From the NCBI RefSeq assembly GCF_003259845.1, contig NZ_QLMJ01000021.1:155083-219082 (forward strand): a stretch of 64,000 nucleotides of DNA, written 5' to 3'. Shown here in pieces: positions 41,212 through 49,487 of the stretch. Position 1 is the stretch's first letter; each line of letters starts with the position of its first letter. The position numbers and the translations under genes were made by a program. The notes beneath the pieces were generated by a model. It did no database searches. It was not told the DNA's origin and saw only the letters and a list, made by a program, of their open reading frames with translations. Source of the stretch: Actinoplanes lutulentus. GTDB lineage: Bacteria; Actinomycetota; Actinomycetes; Mycobacteriales; Micromonosporaceae.

Positions 41212-41421
41212 ATGACTGTGCAGACCTCACAGGCCCCCGCGCCTGTCCGCCGGATCGCGACCGGCCTGCTCTGGGTTTCACTGGCGATGATCCTCTTCGT
41301 CGCCGGCCGCAACGCCTGGGCCTCCCTGGCCTCCGGCAACCACCTGCTGGCCCTGGCGGCCGCGGTGGCAGGCATCGCGCCCGTCCTGCTCGCGTTCCTG
41401 GTGACCCGCTCGGATCACTGA
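41212..41421 (+). CDS. Small two-TM protein
   Basis: A 69-residue protein with two hydrophobic helices (about 16-35 and 42-63). GGGAGAAG lies 4 nt before the ATG. The frame continues upstream, but the ribosome site favours this start. Unknown function. Confidence 0.6.
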   Translation: MTVQTSQAPAPVRRIATGLLWVSLAMILFVAGRNAWASLASGNHLLALAAAVAGIAPVLLAFLVTRSDH

Positions 41422-41456
41422 CCCTTCGCCGGGCCGGTAATCGGTATGGTGCTCCG

Positions 41457-42260
41457 ATGACCCGGACCGCATTGATCACTGGAGCCTCGTCGGGGATCGG
41501 GCTCGCGACCGCGGCGGCCCTGGCCGGCCGTGGATACCGGGTGATCGGCACCAGCCGTGATCCCGACGCGCTCAAGCCCGAGCAGCGTGCCGCCGGGGTG
41601 GAGTACGTCGCCCTCGACCTCACCTCGGACGACTCGATCGAGCAGCTCGCGGACGTCCTCGCCGGCGTCGACGTGCTGGTCAACAACGCGGGGGAGAGCC
41701 AGTCCGGTCCCCTTGAGGAGTTGCCCACCGAGGCGTTGCGGCGGCTCTTCCAGGTCAACGTGCTCGGCCCGGTGCGGCTCGCGCAGCTGACGCTGCCCGG
41801 GATGCGCGAGCGAGGGTACGGCCGGGTCGTCATGGTCGGCTCGATGCTGGCGTCGTTCCCGCTGGCGTACCGGTCGTCCTATGTCGCCACGAAAGCCGCG
41901 ATCAAGGGTTTCAGCAACGGCGCCCGGCACGAGTACTCGCCGTTCGGCGTCTGGCTGACCACTGTCGAACCCGGCTCGATCAACACCGGCATCAGCGAGC
42001 GCCGCACCAAATACGTCGCAGCGGACTCCCCGCACCGCGGCGACTTCGACCGGATGCTGACCGCGCTGGACCGCAACGAGAGCACCGGCATCACCGCCGA
42101 GCGCGTGGCGCGGACCGTGGTGACCGCGATCGAGGCGCGGCGGCCGCGGCAGCGGTACGCGGTAGGCAGCAACGCCCCGTTCGTCTTCGCGCTGCGGCGG
42201 CTGCTCCCGGCCTCCCTCGTCGAGAAGGTGACCCACCGCAAGCACAACCTGCCACGCTGA
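41457..42260 (+). CDS. SDR-family oxidoreductase
   Basis: A 267-residue classical SDR with TGASSGIGLATAAALAGRGY, NNAGESQSG, VGSMLASFPLAYRSSYVATKAAI (Ser, Tyr and Lys of the active site) and EPGSINTGI. Arg after strand 2 (GTSRDPDAL) suggests NADP preference. TATGGT ends 6 nt before the ATG, so the transcript is probably leaderless. Substrate unknown. Confidence 0.9.
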   Translation: MTRTALITGASSGIGLATAAALAGRGYRVIGTSRDPDALKPEQRAAGVEYVALDLTSDDSIEQLADVLAGVDVLVNNAGESQSGPLEELPTEALRRLFQVNVLGPVRLAQLTLPGMRERGYGRVVMVGSMLASFPLAYRSSYVATKAAIKGFSNGARHEYSPFGVWLTTVEPGSINTGISERRTKYVAADSPHRGDFDRMLTALDRNESTGITAERVARTVVTAIEARRPRQRYAVGSNAPFVFALRRLLPASLVEKVTHRKHNLPR

Positions 42261-42303
42261 CTCCGTACCGTCCGCTGTGATCGATCCGGCTAGGATCGCA
42301 GCC

Positions 42304-42732
42304 ATGTCCATCGATCAACCTGATGTGGCGACCGATCCGGCTCTGCCCGTTAAGCAGCGCCGGGAACGGGACATCGTGGGCTGGCTGCTCACACCGATCG
42401 CCACGTTCGTGCTGGCACCGCCGCTCACGATGATCCTCGGGTTCGTCCTGCTGACCGGCGACTCGTCGCCGGCGATCTGCCGCGGTGTCGCCACGGCGAA
42501 CGGCTGCGAGGAACTCACGCTCGGCCTGATCGGCGAGCACGTGGTGATCTTCGCGGCGCTGTGGCTGATTCTCTGGGCCCTGCCGTGGTGGCGCTCCCTG
42601 CGCAGGGCCCGGATCGTGCTCGCCGTGATCGCGTCAGTGGTCCTGCTGGCCGTGCCGATCCGGATGGCCGCGGCCGACACCGGCTCCGGCGCCGACGACC
42701 AGCAACCGGGAAACACGTACCAGCAGAACTAG
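42304..42732 (+). CDS. Membrane protein, unknown
   Basis: A 142-residue protein with three hydrophobic segments (about 28-52, 77-97 and 106-125) and two cysteines in the first loop (AICRGVATANGCEE). TAGGAT ends 7 nt before ATG 42304, making a leaderless start likely and an upstream GTG at 42277 unlikely. Its stop shares CTAG with the stop of the convergent gene. Family not recognised. Confidence 0.68.
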   Translation: MSIDQPDVATDPALPVKQRRERDIVGWLLTPIATFVLAPPLTMILGFVLLTGDSSPAICRGVATANGCEELTLGLIGEHVVIFAALWLILWALPWWRSLRRARIVLAVIASVVLLAVPIRMAAADTGSGADDQQPGNTYQQN

Positions 42733-43007
42733 AGGGTCGCGCGGAACTCCGGCCAGGTTCCCCAGAAGCGCTCGACCTCTTCGATGATCGGCTGCAGCCG
42801 GGTCACGATGTCGCGCGGGACCGGCGTGCCGTCGTCCCAGCGCGGCGCCGATGGCAGGTAGTACAGCCCGCCGCGCACCCCTGGCTCGACACCGAGCGTG
42901 ATCACGTGCCCGTCGAGCTCGAACTGCCGAGCGAACCGCCCGTGGCTCCGCAAGATCGCGCCCGTGTGATGTTGTGCCTCTTGGCGGTGCAGTTCCCGGA
43001 CCGTCAT
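42729..43007 (-). CDS. Small soluble protein, unknown
   Basis: A 92-residue protein (MTVRELHRQEAQHHTGAILRSHG...) with a strong GGAGGAGGG ribosome site close before the ATG. The second half (LYYLPSAPRWDDGTPVPRDIVTRLQPIIEEVERFW) looks like a compact alpha/beta fold. No family recognised. Confidence 0.65.
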   Translation of the reverse strand: MTVRELHRQEAQHHTGAILRSHGRFARQFELDGHVITLGVEPGVRGGLYYLPSAPRWDDGTPVPRDIVTRLQPIIEEVERFWGTWPEFRATL

Positions 43008-43170
43008 GATGCCCTCCTCCGTCGGCGATGTGACCCTCGCAACAGTGGATACGCCCCGCCGTCGTCAGCCGTTCACTACACAGCGTAAACATTCCACAGT
43101 AGAGATCATTTGCTTTCCGTAACCGTCTGAAGCTGTGGCGGTCGATCGCCCCGGTGCTCCGACCAGAGTG

Positions 43171-43199
43171 GTGACTCATTGCCTCCCGGCCCCTACCCT
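43171..43199 (+). promoter_or_regulatory. Promoter of the two-TM / NTPase module (leaderless)
   Basis: GTGACT (43171-43176) and TACCCT (43194-43199) are 17 bp apart. The GTG start at 43206 lies 6 nt after the -10, where transcription would begin. Confidence 0.55.
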
Positions 43200-43205
43200 G
43201 GGATC

Positions 43206-43550
43206 GTGACGGCCCGCGTACTCAAAGTGATCGTGGCGGTTGTGGCGGCAGGGCTTGCGGTCGCTGTCGCTACGACGATCCTTGCTGGTCAAGGTCTGGA
43301 CCGTGCCGAGAAGTGGGTTTCGATCTCCGGCGTGGTGATCGGAGCGATCGGCACGACGCTGGCCTGGCTGGCCTGGCGTCGCCCCGTGCACGGCTCTCGT
43401 TCGGCCCGCCGGACTGGCGACGCCACGGCGACAGGTGCCGGAAGCCTGGCCAACACAGGGCTGCTTGGTGATACCGATGCGACAGCGACGGCTACGGGCG
43501 ATGCGAAGGCCGAGCGGGGCGGGCACGCCAACACCGGGGCCGGCGAGTGA
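43206..43550 (+). CDS. Two-TM protein with repeated ANTG motif tail, partner of the STAND NTPase
   Basis: A 114-residue protein. TM helices are at about 5-27 and 37-57, followed by a basic stretch and a 50-residue low-complexity tail. The tail holds two copies of one motif: TGDATATGAGSLANTG (70-85) and TGDAKAERGGHANTG (97-111). The same motif occurs at residues 13-27 of the NTPase encoded next, whose gene overlaps this one by 4 bp (GTGA). The start is GTG with no ribosome site, 6 nt after a -10. I infer that this is a membrane effector whose tail binds the NTPase N-terminus; pore formation is speculative. No known Pfam family recognised. Confidence 0.75.
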   Translation: MTARVLKVIVAVVAAGLAVAVATTILAGQGLDRAEKWVSISGVVIGAIGTTLAWLAWRRPVHGSRSARRTGDATATGAGSLANTGLLGDTDATATATGDAKAERGGHANTGAGE

Positions 43551-46500
43551 GCGCGTACCGGCGAGACGAGACGGTACGCGACACGGGCCATTCCACCGCG
43601 AGTCACGGCGGGGTCGCCAACACCGGCCGGATCGACAACCTCACGGTGAATCAGGTTCCGGGCACGCGGGTCCGGTCCGCGTACCGTGAAAGAGTCCGTG
43701 CCATCGCGCCCGACGAGTTGATCGAGCGGGAAGCTGAGTACGCCCGTCTCGTGACGTTTTGCACTGCGCCTGGTCCCGGCTATCTGTGGCTGCGCGCTCC
43801 GGCCTGGGCTGGCAAGTCCGCGCTGATGTCATGGTTCGTTCTGCATCCGCCGGACGGCGTCGCGGTGGTCTCGTTCTTCGTGACCGCGCGCTTCGCCGGG
43901 CAGAACGACCGGATTGCCTTCGCTGAGGTCCTTATCGAGCAGTTGGCCGAACTTCTCGCAGAACCGCTGCCTCCGCTGCTCACCGAGTCCACGCGGGAGG
44001 CGCATCTGGCTGGGATGCTGTCTCGAGCCGCTGAAGGGCGTCGGCTGGTGCTTGTTGTCGATGGTCTGGATGAGGATCGCGGCGTCACGGCTGGAGCAGA
44101 CGCGTACAGCATCGCTGCACTCCTGCCCGCCGACCCGCCGGAGGGCCTACGGGTGGTCGTCGCCAGTCGACCTCACCCGCCGGTGCCTGTTGACGTGTCA
44201 CAGCGGCATCCGTTGCGTGACCCCGGAATCGTTCAAGACTTGGCGCGGTCACCGCATGCCGAGGTGGTCCGGCAGGACGCCGAGCGGGAATTGAAACAGC
44301 TGATCCACGGCAGCGCCGAAGATCAGAAGTTGCTTGGTCTGTTGACTGCTTCAGGTGGAGGGCTGAGCGTCACGGATCTGGCTGAATTGTCCAATATTGA
44401 GGTATGGGATGTGGAGGAACACCTGGAACAGGTGTCGGCCCGAACTTTCGCCACGCAAGCCGGACGCTGGCGGCCTGAGCTCACCAAGTACGGACTCGCC
44501 CACGAAGAACTTCAGCGGCTGTCGGTACGGCGATTGGGTGAGGCCCGGCTTAGCGCGCACCGGGATCGACTGCACGCATGGGCGGATGGCTATCGGCAAC
44601 GGGGATGGCCGCCGGGAACTCCTGGCTATCTGCTGGCCGGCTACTTCGTCCTGCTCCAGTCGACCGGCGACCAAGCGAGAATGCTTGAATGCGCAACTGA
44701 TGCGCAACGGCACGCCCGCATGCAGGAGACCACGGGCGGGGACTACGTGGCTCTTGCCGAGATCTCGGCAACCAGCAGTTCGTTTGCCGTCAGTGAACCT
44801 GTCGATCTGCCTGCGATCGCAAGCCTCGCCGTCCACCGCCACGAACTCGAGGTTCGTGCCGGCAATGTTCCGGTGGCGTTGCCGGGCGCGTGGGGCCGGG
44901 CCGGCAATCTCAGCCGCGCCGAGATCCTTGCTCGCTGTCTCCGGGACTCTTCGGAGCGAAGCAGGGCGATGGCGGAGGTTGCCGAAGCGGCCGTTGCCGC
45001 CGGCGACCTCGATTTTGCGGAACGGGTGGCTGATGGGATTCCGGATCCGAGACGGCGGAGCTGGGCTGTCAGCGCATTGATGCTGGCCGCGTCCCGCGCT
45101 GGCGACCGGCTAAGAGTGGACAGGCTGGTGAATCTGGAGTGGGACAACGCCGTCCGCAACACATTGCCGGGCGTCGCGGTATTGCTGGCAGCTGGTGAGC
45201 TGGCGGCGGCAGAGAATGCGGCACGAGCAATTCAGGGTAACGAGGAGAGGGTTTCGGCGTTGACCGGCGTGGTGCTTGCCGCCGCAGGGGCGGGGCAACT
45301 GGACATCGTCCGGCGTCTGGCCGAGCAGGCCACAGCGTTGATTCCGGCCATCGGGAGCGAGATCCGCAGGGCGGCCCGGATGAATGACTTGGTCCGGGCG
45401 TCGGCCTCGGCCGACGGCTTCCGGGTCGAGGCCTTGGTGGCACTGGCGGTCGACCTGTCCCGCGCCATCCGACAGGTCGATCGGCGGGCGGTGGCATTGG
45501 CCGATGCGGGCCGAGTGGCCGTCGCCGCCCGTGTGAGCGGGCTTGCTGCCGCACTCTTCGAATCGGCGAAGGTGGCGGCTCAGGCGCCGGCCGATGGCTA
45601 TCTCCGGGTGCGCGCCTGTGTCCAGGTTCTGCAGGCTATGGCACGAACAGGTCGGGCGGACAGTGCCCGTGACCTTGTCGTCCAGGCCGGAAAGTCGGTG
45701 GAGGGTATCGCTGACCCGAGCCAGCGTGTCCGTGGATACGCTCTTCTGGCCCAGGCGTATGCGGTCCTCGACGAAGATGATTTGGTCATGGACACGTGTG
45801 AGCTGGCGGAGGCGGCAGCGAAGTCCGTTACCGATGCGGACCAGCAGATGTGGTCACTGCTCAGCATCGTCGCGCCGCTCGATACAGTCGACCGGCGCAA
45901 GGCCGCCGCAGTTCTCGAGCGAATCGAAGTGTTGGCCCGCGACGTGTGGGACGTCGAGGACCAGGTCTCACTCCTCGTGCTGACCGCCGAGGCGGTCGCG
46001 GTGACCGGTGACAGGCAACGGGCAGGTGCGATGCTGGAGAGCGCCGAAAACCTCGCGCGTACCTTGGCCCAGCCGATCCGGCAGGAGGTCACGCTCGGGC
46101 GAGTGTCCAGAACTGCCGCCGCGAGTGGTCACCTGGTGACAGCTGAGCGGATCGCGAGGTCTGTGGCCGCGTCCCAGTGGGCGTCACCGGGCGGCCCGCC
46201 TTTGGGCAGGGTGGCAAGCGCGTTCGTGGACGCTGCCAAGGAATCTGACGCCGGATCGGCCGGCAAACTGCTGGACCATGCAGAGGCGCTGGTTGCCGAG
46301 CTTGGCGAGGAGCAGCACGACGCCCGGCAGGGCTGGCACGCTCACGCACTGGCACACCTGGCCGAGCGGGTGGCCGGAATCGATCAGGACCGCGCTTACG
46401 CACTGGCGCGCCATGCGTACCGTCTCGTGTTGTTGATGCCGCGGTCGGACTGGCAACACGAGGTGCAGATCGCGGTGGCGTGTGCCATGGCTGCGTCCGG

Positions 46501-46942
46501 GCAAGTCGATCGAGCCGAGCAGATCTCTGTCGAGCTCACCTCGATCGAGCATCAGGCGCGTGCCAAGGCCGGCATTGCGGTTGCGCTGGCGGGCATCGAC
46601 CCTGACCGCGCCGCGCAGTTCACGGCGCAGGCTGAGGCGTCGTGCGCCATGATTCACGACCAGCATTCGCGTTCCGCAGTGCAGGTCGCGATAGGCGCTG
46701 CCCTGATCGCGGCGGGCGCGGGGGCTGCCGCGTACTCGTTGGCGCAGACCATCGTGGTGCCGGATTCCCGGGCCGAGGCCCTGGCCGCAGTGGCGGCTGC
46801 AAGAGCAGTCCCTGAAGCCGAGGACCTATTGGTCGAACTACTTCAGGGGCCGCACTGGCATCTATCGCTGCTCGCTCTCGGCCAGGTGTGCCCCCAGGCT
46901 GTGATTGCGATCGCGGACCATCTGACCGGTGCCACCTCCTGA
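43547..46942 (+). CDS. STAND/NACHT-type NTPase with alpha-solenoid C-terminus
   Basis: A 1131-residue protein. Residues 1-40 are a flexible leader with the motif TGHSTASHGGVANTG (13-27). The NTPase domain follows: Walker A APAWAGKS (about 84-91), Walker B LVLVVDGLDED (about 167-177) and sensor-like RVVVASRPHPPVP. A winged-helix-like segment (SGGGLSVTDLAELSNIEVWDVEEHLEQV) ends it near residue 310. Residues about 450-1131 are helical TPR-like repeats of 33-40 residues (RSRAMAEVAEAAVAAGDLDFAERVA). This is the regulated-switch architecture of immune and cell-death NTPases: the solenoid senses, the NTPase oligomerises, the leader signals. Similar NTPases are common in Streptomyces. The trigger is unknown. 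Confidence 0.88.
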   Translation: MSAYRRDETVRDTGHSTASHGGVANTGRIDNLTVNQVPGTRVRSAYRERVRAIAPDELIEREAEYARLVTFCTAPGPGYLWLRAPAWAGKSALMSWFVLHPPDGVAVVSFFVTARFAGQNDRIAFAEVLIEQLAELLAEPLPPLLTESTREAHLAGMLSRAAEGRRLVLVVDGLDEDRGVTAGADAYSIAALLPADPPEGLRVVVASRPHPPVPVDVSQRHPLRDPGIVQDLARSPHAEVVRQDAERELKQLIHGSAEDQKLLGLLTASGGGLSVTDLAELSNIEVWDVEEHLEQVSARTFATQAGRWRPELTKYGLAHEELQRLSVRRLGEARLSAHRDRLHAWADGYRQRGWPPGTPGYLLAGYFVLLQSTGDQARMLECATDAQRHARMQETTGGDYVALAEISATSSSFAVSEPVDLPAIASLAVHRHELEVRAGNVPVALPGAWGRAGNLSRAEILARCLRDSSERSRAMAEVAEAAVAAGDLDFAERVADGIPDPRRRSWAVSALMLAASRAGDRLRVDRLVNLEWDNAVRNTLPGVAVLLAAGELAAAENAARAIQGNEERVSALTGVVLAAAGAGQLDIVRRLAEQATALIPAIGSEIRRAARMNDLVRASASADGFRVEALVALAVDLSRAIRQVDRRAVALADAGRVAVAARVSGLAAALFESAKVAAQAPADGYLRVRACVQVLQAMARTGRADSARDLVVQAGKSVEGIADPSQRVRGYALLAQAYAVLDEDDLVMDTCELAEAAAKSVTDADQQMWSLLSIVAPLDTVDRRKAAAVLERIEVLARDVWDVEDQVSLLVLTAEAVAVTGDRQRAGAMLESAENLARTLAQPIRQEVTLGRVSRTAAASGHLVTAERIARSVAASQWASPGGPPLGRVASAFVDAAKESDAGSAGKLLDHAEALVAELGEEQHDARQGWHAHALAHLAERVAGIDQDRAYALARHAYRLVLLMPRSDWQHEVQIAVACAMAASGQVDRAEQISVELTSIEHQARAKAGIAVALAGIDPDRAAQFTAQAEASCAMIHDQHSRSAVQVAIGAALIAAGAGAAAYSLAQTIVVPDSRAEALAAVAAARAVPEAEDLLVELLQGPHWHLSLLALGQVCPQAVIAIADHLTGATS

Positions 46943-46997
46943 CGCCACAGCGGATGGAAAGGTTGACGCTTCAAGTTTCTGGGGTTAGGTTGTTGAC

Positions 46998-47639
46998 GTG
47001 GCAACTATTGATGCGCCCGTTGTGGCTACTGCCGGATCGGACGATCCTGAGGCTCCGCTCGTTGTGCTGCTGCACGGGCGCGGGTCGCACGAGCGCGAGA
47101 TTCTTGCGCTCTCCGCGCACCTTCCGGCCGGTCTTGGGTACGCGGCCGTGCGCGCCCCGATCAGCGAAGGCGCTGGTTTCGCGTGGTTCGCCAACCGGGG
47201 GATCGGGCGGCCCGTCGCGTCGTCGTTGCGGACCGGGATGGACTGGTTCCGGGGCTGGCTCGACGCCGCCGTGCCGGTCGGGCGGCCGGTGGTGCTGGTC
47301 GGGTTCAGCGGGGGAGCGGCTTTTGCCGGTGGGCTCCTGCTCGACGATCCGGGGCGTTATGCCGGGGCGGCCATCCTTTACGGCACCCTGCCGTTTGATG
47401 CCGGGGTTCCGGTTGACGGTGGGCGGCTTGCCGGTGTCCCGGTCTTCGTCGCGCAGGGTGATCAGGACACCGTGATTCCGCGGGAGCTGCTCGACCGCAC
47501 GTGGCAGTACCTGCACGACGAGTCGGGGGCGGACGTGACCGGGCGTCGCGATCCTGTCGGGCACGGGCTGACGGCGCCGGTTACGCGTACCCTCGCTGGT
47601 TGGTTGGAGGAGCGCTCCGCGCTCGGGTTGCGCTCTTGA
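46998..47639 (+). CDS. Alpha/beta hydrolase (phospholipase/carboxylesterase type)
   Basis: A 213-residue hydrolase with LLHGRGSHEREILALSAHL, nucleophile elbow VLVGFSGGAAFAGGLLL, acid in QGDQDTVIPRELL and His in DPVGHGLT. It starts with GTG, 6 nt after TAGGTT (leaderless). It resembles the short carboxylesterase/phospholipase family. It follows the NTPase gene by 55 bp but has its own promoter, so a functional tie is not shown. Confidence 0.86.
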   Translation: MATIDAPVVATAGSDDPEAPLVVLLHGRGSHEREILALSAHLPAGLGYAAVRAPISEGAGFAWFANRGIGRPVASSLRTGMDWFRGWLDAAVPVGRPVVLVGFSGGAAFAGGLLLDDPGRYAGAAILYGTLPFDAGVPVDGGRLAGVPVFVAQGDQDTVIPRELLDRTWQYLHDESGADVTGRRDPVGHGLTAPVTRTLAGWLEERSALGLRS

Positions 47640-47662
47640 CCTGAGCAGGCACACTCTGTCGG

Positions 47663-48961
47663 GTGTGGAAAAAGATCTTGATCGGCGTGGCGGTCGTCGG
47701 GCTTGCCGCCGCCGGCGTGGCGCGGCCCTGGCGTGACGCGCCCGGTGACGTGGTGCCCAGCGGCCTCGAACTGCCCTGGATGTGGCAGGCCACCGTCGAC
47801 ATGGATCCGCCCGGGCGTGCGTCCATGCTGGTCGGTGGCGACACCATCGGCTTCAACGGCACCGACATCTTCGACTCCGAAGGCAAGATCGCCGTGGTGG
47901 GGCGCGGCGGGGATTACCGCACGCTGCTGAACGGCGGGTGGGACTCGATCGTCGCGGGCGAGGACGTGCTGCTCTCGCCGGACGGCAGGCGCGTCGTGCG
48001 GCCGGCGGTCGACCAGGACGGCCTCGAAGTGATCGACCTGGAGAGCGGTGCCAGCAGGGTGTATCCGGCGCCTGATCTGGCGGTCGCGGCGGCTCCGACG
48101 CAGGCGCCGGGGTGGTCCGGACCGGTCGCGTGGGCGCCGGACGGGCGATCCGTGCTCGCCGAGGTCTACGCCGGCGACGACACCCATCTCGCGCTGCTCG
48201 ACCTGGAGACCAGCGCCGTCGCGCCGATCGGTGACCGGATTCTGGGCTGGACCCGGCGTAGTGCGTCGCGGGCGGCGTTCGCGCCGGACGTCCGTCACAT
48301 CGCGGTCAGTTCGGGCACGTCGGTGATGCTTGTCGACCGTGCCGGGGAAGCGGCCTGGACCACCGATCTGGGCGACCGGGCCTATCTGGGTGGGACGGGC
48401 GCGTTCAGTCCCGACGGGAAACTGATCGCTATCAGTCAGCTGGAGGGTTGTCTCGATCGTTGTGACCGGGATGCCCTGGCGGCTCGGCGCTGGACGATCA
48501 CGTATCTCGACGCTGTCACCGGTGCTGTTGTCGCCGGGCCGGCGTTTCCGGCGGTGACCGGGAGTGCCGTCCGGGTGCTCGGCTGGAGTCGGGGCCGGGA
48601 CCTGGTCGTTCTGCGGTACTCGCCGGAGGACGGCGCGTACCGGGAGGCCATCGATGACGGGTCGGTCCAGGGATGGAACGACACCGGTTGGTATGAGACC
48701 GGACATGTCACGCTGCAGTCGCTGAGTCCGGGTGGCGAGGCGCGCACGCTGCTGGATCCGCCGGACGGGGTGCTGACCATGGATGTCGCCCAGGATCTGC
48801 TGCAGGCGGGAGCGTTCGGTGGCGCGGTGCCGGCGGCGAATCCGTTCCCGGCCCGGCCGATCATCTTCTGGGCCTTGGTGCCGATCGCGTGCCTGGGTGT
48901 GATCCTGGTTCCGCTGGTGTTCTGGGGTGTCACGGTGATCCGGCGGCGCCGAGCTTTGTAG
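47663..48961 (+). CDS. Membrane-anchored beta-propeller-like protein
   Basis: A 432-residue protein with an N-terminal TM anchor (about 3-22) and a C-terminal TM (about 397-424) before RRRRAL. The middle is built of beta-strand repeats with WD40/TolB-like phrases (LLSPDGRRVVRPAVD, WAPDGRSVLAEVYAGDDTHLALLDLETS, AFSPDGKLIAISQ). It probably displays a beta-propeller outside the membrane for binding. GTG start, with CACACT 7 nt before it. Ligand unknown. Confidence 0.75.
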   Translation: MWKKILIGVAVVGLAAAGVARPWRDAPGDVVPSGLELPWMWQATVDMDPPGRASMLVGGDTIGFNGTDIFDSEGKIAVVGRGGDYRTLLNGGWDSIVAGEDVLLSPDGRRVVRPAVDQDGLEVIDLESGASRVYPAPDLAVAAAPTQAPGWSGPVAWAPDGRSVLAEVYAGDDTHLALLDLETSAVAPIGDRILGWTRRSASRAAFAPDVRHIAVSSGTSVMLVDRAGEAAWTTDLGDRAYLGGTGAFSPDGKLIAISQLEGCLDRCDRDALAARRWTITYLDAVTGAVVAGPAFPAVTGSAVRVLGWSRGRDLVVLRYSPEDGAYREAIDDGSVQGWNDTGWYETGHVTLQSLSPGGEARTLLDPPDGVLTMDVAQDLLQAGAFGGAVPAANPFPARPIIFWALVPIACLGVILVPLVFWGVTVIRRRRAL

Positions 48962-48979
48962 CGTCTCCATAATGCGGCG

Positions 48980-49408
48980 ATGAGTTCCATCATCACGTTC
49001 TTTGTCGTGGCCGATGACGCCGTCGCTGCCGCCCTCGCCGGCTCCGGCCCGGGCGCTGACCTGGCGATCGCGGAGTACGGCAACTTCGACGTCTGGACCA
49101 CGCTGACCGAGTGGGAGAGCCTCGCCACCGGCCGGGACCTGGACGAGGTCGAGGACGACGGCGGCGCGGACATGGTCAGCGACGCCGACGAGCCGGTGGT
49201 CCTGGCGTTTCCGCCGGCGCTCACCGAGGCCCTGGCCGCAGCCGATGCTCCCGCGCTGAACAGGCTTGCCTCGCGGTGGATCGAGCTGCGCGCCGAAGAG
49301 GGCGAAGAAATCGACGAGGAGCTGGCGAACGACCTGCTGGGCGAGGTGGCAGGCCTGGCCGCCGAGGCGGTGAAGGCCGGGGCGTCCCTCTACGTCTGGA
49401 TCTGCTGA
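48980..49408 (+). CDS. Soluble acidic protein, unknown
   Basis: A 142-residue acidic protein (SSIITFFVVADDAVAAALAGSGPGADLAIAEYG..., ALNRLASRWIELRAEEGEEIDEELANDLLGEVAGLAAEAVKAG). CATAAT ends 6 nt before the ATG, so the transcript is probably leaderless. The pattern suggests one alpha/beta domain. Not recognised; similar proteins exist in other actinomycetes as hypotheticals. Confidence 0.68.
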   Translation: MSSIITFFVVADDAVAAALAGSGPGADLAIAEYGNFDVWTTLTEWESLATGRDLDEVEDDGGADMVSDADEPVVLAFPPALTEALAAADAPALNRLASRWIELRAEEGEEIDEELANDLLGEVAGLAAEAVKAGASLYVWIC

Positions 49409-49412
49409 CCTC

Positions 49413-49440
49413 TTGACAGTTCACAGTGAACACTTGTTAA
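49413..49440 (+). promoter_or_regulatory. Promoter with embedded palindrome before the secreted hydrolase
   Basis: TTGACA (49413-49418), 16-bp spacer, TGTTAA (49435-49440). The perfect palindrome GTTCAC-A-GTGAAC (49419-49431) fills the spacer, and AACACT/AGTGTT (49445-49450 and 49460-49465) form another inverted repeat downstream. A repressor could sit here. Confidence 0.62.
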
Positions 49441-49487
49441 TGGAAACACTGTTTCGGAGAGTGTTACGGCTGACCACTGGAGGTCCC

